A DNA stretch of 52,509 nucleotides from Lachnospiraceae bacterium UBA6987 (GTDB lineage Bacteria; Bacillota; Clostridia; Lachnospirales; Lachnospiraceae). Below, piece by piece: positions 49,842 through 52,509 of the stretch. Position numbers and translations under genes: made by a program. The stretch is from the NCBI GenBank assembly GCA_002449955.1, contig DJYD01000070.1:548-53056 (forward strand), read 5' to 3'. Position 1 is the stretch's first letter, and every line of letters begins with the position of its first letter. The notes below the pieces were generated by a model that was given only the letters and a program-made list of their open reading frames with translations, was not told the DNA's origin and ran no database searches.

Positions 49842-51846
49842 GGAAAACTGCCTCCATCGCCGCATCGATCACGGCTTCGTCGGCCTTGTACGGCATGGTG
49901 ATGAGGTCGCTTCCGCCCTGCATTTCGTTATATTCCGCTGCGGTTGCGACAGCATTTTCGTTGCCGGCCCAGCTGCGGCGCGCAACGCCCACCATGGTAT
50001 CCCAGGGCATGGCCATGCGGAGGATGGTATCGACCCGCTCGGAGCCGTCAAGCACCATGCCGAAGCCGCCGTTTACCGCGCGTCCGATGCCGGTGCCGCC
50101 GCCGTTATGCAGCGCAATGTAGCTCATGCCGCGCGCGGCGTTGCCCGCGTAGCACTGCACGGCCATGTCGGCCATGATATTGGAGCCGTCCTTGATATTG
50201 GAGGTCTCGCGGAAAGGCGCATCGGTGCCGCCGGTATCGTGATGGTCGCGGCCGAGGATGACCGGCCCGATCTCGCCGTTTCTCACCATCTCGTTGAACT
50301 TTAACGCGATGTTCAGGCGTCCCATCGCATCCTGATAGAGGATGCGGCACTGGGTGCCGACGACGAGCTTGTTTTTCTTCGCATCGCGGACCCACACGTA
50401 GTTGTCGTAGTCCTGGTAGCGGCGGTTGTGGGCGTAGATGTATTCGGCCGCAGCGGCGTCGGTCTTGTCAAGGTCTTCGGGGTTCCGTGACAGGCAGCAC
50501 CAGCGGAACGGACCGTAGCCGAAGTCGAAGAGGCAGGGACCGAGAATGTCTTCCACGTAGGACGGGAAGACGAAGCCGTCAAGGTCGTTTTCGCCGTTGC
50601 GGCAGACAGCCTTCACACCGGCGTCGTACACGGCCTTCAGGAAGCTGTTGCCGTAGTCGAAGAAGTAGGTGCCGCGTTCATGGAAGCGGCAGATCATCTC
50701 ATAGTGGCGGCGCAGGGACACGTTCACGCGCTCACGGAAGCCTTCGGGATCCTTCGCCAGCATTTCGGTGCGTTCGGCAAAGCTTAAGCCCTGCGGGCAG
50801 TAGCCGCCGTCGTACGGCACGTGGCAGGAGGTCTGGTCGCTCATAAGGTCGACGTGGATATTTTTCTCGTAGAGATATTCCAGAAGGTCCACGATATTGC
50901 CGTGGTAGGCGACAGCGCAGGCCTTGCCTTCCTTCTGATGGGAGAGGGCGATCTGCGCAGCTTCTTCGAGGCTGTCCGTACGGTGGGAGACCCAGCCCTG
51001 TTCAAAACGGGTGGCAATGCGGCTGTCATCGACCTCAGCAATAATGGCCGCTGCGCCGGCGATCTCCGCCGCCTTGCCCTGGGCGCCGCTCATGCCGCCG
51101 AGGCCTGCGGAGACAAAGAGCCTGCCGGCAAGATTTCCGTCGGTCGGTATGCCGAGCTTGAGGCGCCCCGCGTTCAGAAGTGTATTGAAGGTGCCGTGCA
51201 CGATGCCCTGCGGACCGATGTACATCCAGCCGCCGGCGGTCATTTGCCCGTAGTTGGCAACGCCGAGTGCGGCCGCCCGGTTGAAGTTTTCCTGGTCATC
51301 GAAGGTGCCGATCATGAGGCCGTTTGTGATGATGACACGCGGCGCGAGCTTATGGGAATGGAAGAGTCCGAGCGGGTGGCCGCTCATCACGACGAGTGTC
51401 TGCTCATCGGTCAGGATCTCCAGATATTTCTTGATCAGGCGGTACTGCATCCAGTTCTGGCAGACCTGCCCGGTCTCGCCGTAGGTGGTTAACTCGTAGG
51501 GGTAGAGCGCCACGTCAAAGTCCAGGTTGTTGTCGATCATGACCTGGATGGCCTTGCCTTCGATGCAGTTTCCCTTGTATTCGTCGATAGGCTTGCCCCA
51601 GAGCTTTCCCTCGGGGCGGAAGCGGTAGCCGTAGATGCGGCCGCGCTCATCCAGCTCACGGGCGAATTCCTCAGCCATCTGCGCGTGGAACTGCTCCGGA
51701 ATATAGCGCAGAGCGTTGCGGATGGCAAGCCTTCTGTCGGCATCCGAAAGATGTGATTCCCGCTTCGGCGCGCGGCGGTATTTCGGATCCATCGCCGGGT
51801 ATTCCGGCAGTTCGTCATCAAGATGCACGGTAATGACAGGTTCCAT
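49834..51846 (-). CDS. hutU: Urocanate hydratase (long form)
   Basis: 670 residues, with AAGGAGGAG before the ATG. This is longer than the roughly 550-residue proteobacterial enzyme and corresponds to the long form found in Clostridia and Bacteroidetes. NAD-binding and family blocks include TAGGWMYIGPQGIVHGTFNT, AGLGGMSGAQGKA and the C-terminal HNGGGTGIGRAVNGGFGMVL. It hydrates urocanate to imidazolonepropionate. It is first in the operon hutU-hutI-hutH-ftcD-fchA. Confidence 0.96.
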   Translation of the reverse strand: MEPVITVHLDDELPEYPAMDPKYRRAPKRESHLSDADRRLAIRNALRYIPEQFHAQMAEEFARELDERGRIYGYRFRPEGKLWGKPIDEYKGNCIEGKAIQVMIDNNLDFDVALYPYELTTYGETGQVCQNWMQYRLIKKYLEILTDEQTLVVMSGHPLGLFHSHKLAPRVIITNGLMIGTFDDQENFNRAAALGVANYGQMTAGGWMYIGPQGIVHGTFNTLLNAGRLKLGIPTDGNLAGRLFVSAGLGGMSGAQGKAAEIAGAAAIIAEVDDSRIATRFEQGWVSHRTDSLEEAAQIALSHQKEGKACAVAYHGNIVDLLEYLYEKNIHVDLMSDQTSCHVPYDGGYCPQGLSFAERTEMLAKDPEGFRERVNVSLRRHYEMICRFHERGTYFFDYGNSFLKAVYDAGVKAVCRNGENDLDGFVFPSYVEDILGPCLFDFGYGPFRWCCLSRNPEDLDKTDAAAAEYIYAHNRRYQDYDNYVWVRDAKKNKLVVGTQCRILYQDAMGRLNIALKFNEMVRNGEIGPVILGRDHHDTGGTDAPFRETSNIKDGSNIMADMAVQCYAGNAARGMSYIALHNGGGTGIGRAVNGGFGMVLDGSERVDTILRMAMPWDTMVGVARRSWAGNENAVATAAEYNEMQGGSDLITMPYKADEAVIDAAMEAVFHV

Positions 51847-51915
51847 GAGATCTCCTCCTTAGGATAAGGCCAGCAGGCTTATGCAGCGCTGCGGAAGGCC
51901 GGAAAATACGATCAC

Positions 51916-51927
51916 AGGCAATTGCCT
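51916..51927. promoter_or_regulatory. Palindrome just after the hut promoter, possible operator
   Basis: AGGCAATTGCCT is a perfect 12-bp palindrome placed at about +4 to +15 relative to the predicted hut start point. Such a position would suit a repressor. Confidence 0.4.
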
Positions 51928-51937
51928 TTACAAGCAA

Positions 51938-51965
51938 ATTATAACACCTGAGGCGGCAAAGTCCA
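51938..51965 (-). promoter_or_regulatory. Promoter of the histidine utilisation operon
   Basis: On the minus strand: -35 TGGACT (51965-51960), 16-base spacer, perfect -10 TATAAT (51943-51938). The leader of about 85 bases contains several small palindromes, among them GCAGCGCTGC. Confidence 0.75.
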
Positions 51966-51979
51966 CTGCATCTCGATAA

Positions 51980-52200
51980 AGCACTTTCGAGGGCAAAAGC
52001 GGACAAGCGCCGAAAAGGGCTATAAAAATGCCTTTGTCCCATCAGGTTTATTATGAGGAGACGCGGCTGCAAGTGATTGCTGTCTCAGAAAACTTTTTGA
52101 TCCGCAGCCGGTGAATATCGGCAGAGGTACAGGGCTCATTACTGAATATTATGCCGCTGAATTCGACGTGACCGAAGAACTGCCGGAAGCAGGGAAATAA
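51980..52200 (+). pseudogene. Possible frameshifted gene remnant
   Basis: From ATG 52028 the frame reads MPLSHQVYYEETRLQVIAVS and stops near 52115. The adjacent frame continues with VNIGRGTGLITEYYAAEFDV to a TAA at 52198-52200. Both halves look protein-like and would join with one indel near 52110. AAGGG lies 8 bases before the ATG. No family was recognised, so this is a weak call. The remainder of 51966-52348 shows no other gene. Confidence 0.25.
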
Positions 52201-52204
52201 AGAA

Positions 52205-52345
52205 CGTCCGGCGGACAGCCGGAATTGAAGCCTTTCGGGTTTGCCGGACTGCGACTCGCTGCGCTCGCTGCATAAGTTCCGGCAGCTGCATCTCATCGCC
52301 CTTCGGGCTTGATCCGCAGGCCGTCACTTATCGAACCTCCGGTTC
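52205..52345. repeat. Hairpin-rich non-coding stretch
   Basis: Several short inverted repeats follow each other: TCCGGC/GCCGGA near 52209-52225, a second GCCGGA/TCCGGC pair enclosing GCGACTCGCTGCGCTCGC near 52244-52285, and GCCC-TTCG-GGC near 52301-52311. The CCGG core recurs up to the tRNA gene. No open frame with a ribosome site was found. It may be an RNA-level structure or degenerate repeat debris. Confidence 0.4.
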
Positions 52346-52363
52346 TTCGTCCGGCTACCCGCA
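52339..52363 (+). repeat. Inverted partial copy of the tRNA-Leu 3' end
   Basis: CCGGTTC plus TCCGGCTACCCGCA on the plus strand repeat the T-arm and acceptor 3' strand of the neighbouring minus-strand tRNA-Leu, differing only in four bases against three between them. The match ends exactly at the discriminator base. With the gene itself it makes a 15-bp perfect inverted repeat (52349-52363 with 52398-52412). Confidence 0.8.
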
Positions 52364-52397
52364 CAAAAATAAGCCCCCAGAAGGGGGGCTTTTTTGC
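52363..52397. terminator. Bidirectional terminator after tRNA-Leu
   Basis: AAGCCCCC (52371-52378) pairs with GGGGGGCTT (52383-52391). On the minus strand it is followed by ATTTTTG and on the plus strand by TTTTTT. It ends the tRNA transcript immediately after the tRNA-Leu trailer. Confidence 0.85.
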
Positions 52398-52481
52398 TGC
52401 GGGTAGCCGGACTCGAACCGGCACGGCGTCGCCGCCGACGGATTTTAAGTCCGTTGCGTCTACCTATTCCGCCATACCCGC
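52398..52481 (-). tRNA. tRNA-Leu (anticodon UAA)
   Basis: 84 bases with a long variable arm. Acceptor GCGGGTA pairs with TACCCGC, discriminator A. The anticodon stem ACGGA/TCCGT closes a loop CTTAAAA, giving anticodon TAA. The T-arm has GGTTCGAGTCC. CCA is not encoded. Four bases separate it from the next tRNA upstream on the minus strand, so it belongs to a tRNA cluster. Confidence 0.96.
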
Positions 52482-52485
52482 TGAG

Positions 52486-52509
52486 CGACCCGAATGGGAC
52501 TCGAACCCA
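52486..52509 (-). tRNA. tRNA 3' part (runs off the window)
   Basis: The minus strand shows a T-arm TGGGTTCGAGTCCCA followed by the acceptor strand TCGGGTC and discriminator G. The anticodon is outside the window, so the identity cannot be given. Confidence 0.8.

Overview
The window reads as chromosome of an anaerobic, amino-acid-fermenting Gram-positive bacterium of the class Clostridia. Supporting signs are a complete six-subunit Rnf complex, a fermentative lysine pathway that depends on adenosylcobalamin, a folate-linked histidine pathway, an ECF transporter core next to truA, sigma-A type promoters with strong Shine-Dalgarno sites, and LicD/TarI-type surface chemistry. Base composition is fairly GC-rich for the class. 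A family such as Lachnospiraceae is plausible, but it cannot be fixed from the sequence alone.

Layout. 1-976: 3' end of rpoC and a bidirectional terminator shared with the convergent apbE. 1025-8028: apbE, divergent from rnfCDGEAB, a NusG-II-domain protein and a Gx transporter; this is one redox-energy unit in which ApbE would flavinylate RnfD and RnfG. 8073-13745: a strong promoter, a fused double-ATPase EcfA, EcfT and TruA, then a polysaccharide deacetylase-like protein and an XpaC-like membrane protein. 13758-20981: a surface-glycan operon with a DegT aminotransferase, a PglC-like phosphoglycosyl transferase, an ATP-grasp/HAD fusion, two LicD proteins, an IspD/TarI cytidylyltransferase and an SDR, followed by L-asparaginase. 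22018-27978 (minus strand): PAP2 phosphatase, a Nat-type ABC exporter with two permeases, a YcxB-like protein and a HAD hydrolase, with its own promoter and terminator.

27984-39870 is the lysine fermentation region. cobO (corrinoid adenosyltransferase, minus strand) faces away from kamB-kamC (lysine 5,6-aminomutase reactivase). A lysine riboswitch with a terminator follows, and then kal-kce-kdd-kamA-kamD-kamE and an acetoacetyl-CoA synthetase. The 3' strand of riboswitch helix P1 lies inside the 5' arm of the terminator, so bound lysine should turn the operon on, which suits a catabolic operon. The pathway converts lysine to 3-aminobutyryl-CoA/crotonyl-CoA and acetoacetate; the last gene would re-activate acetoacetate with ATP.

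39942-45415 is accessory: a GNAT acetyltransferase, a 1015-residue tandem-TIR/Sel1/TPR protein and a secreted serpin lipoprotein. A decayed TIR gene of a different subfamily sits upstream of cobO at 28.6-28.8 kb. 45448-51846 (minus strand) is the histidine operon hutU-hutI-hutH-ftcD-fchA. The right end holds a structured non-coding stretch, an inverted partial copy of a tRNA-Leu 3' end, tRNA-Leu(UAA) and the 3' part of another tRNA.
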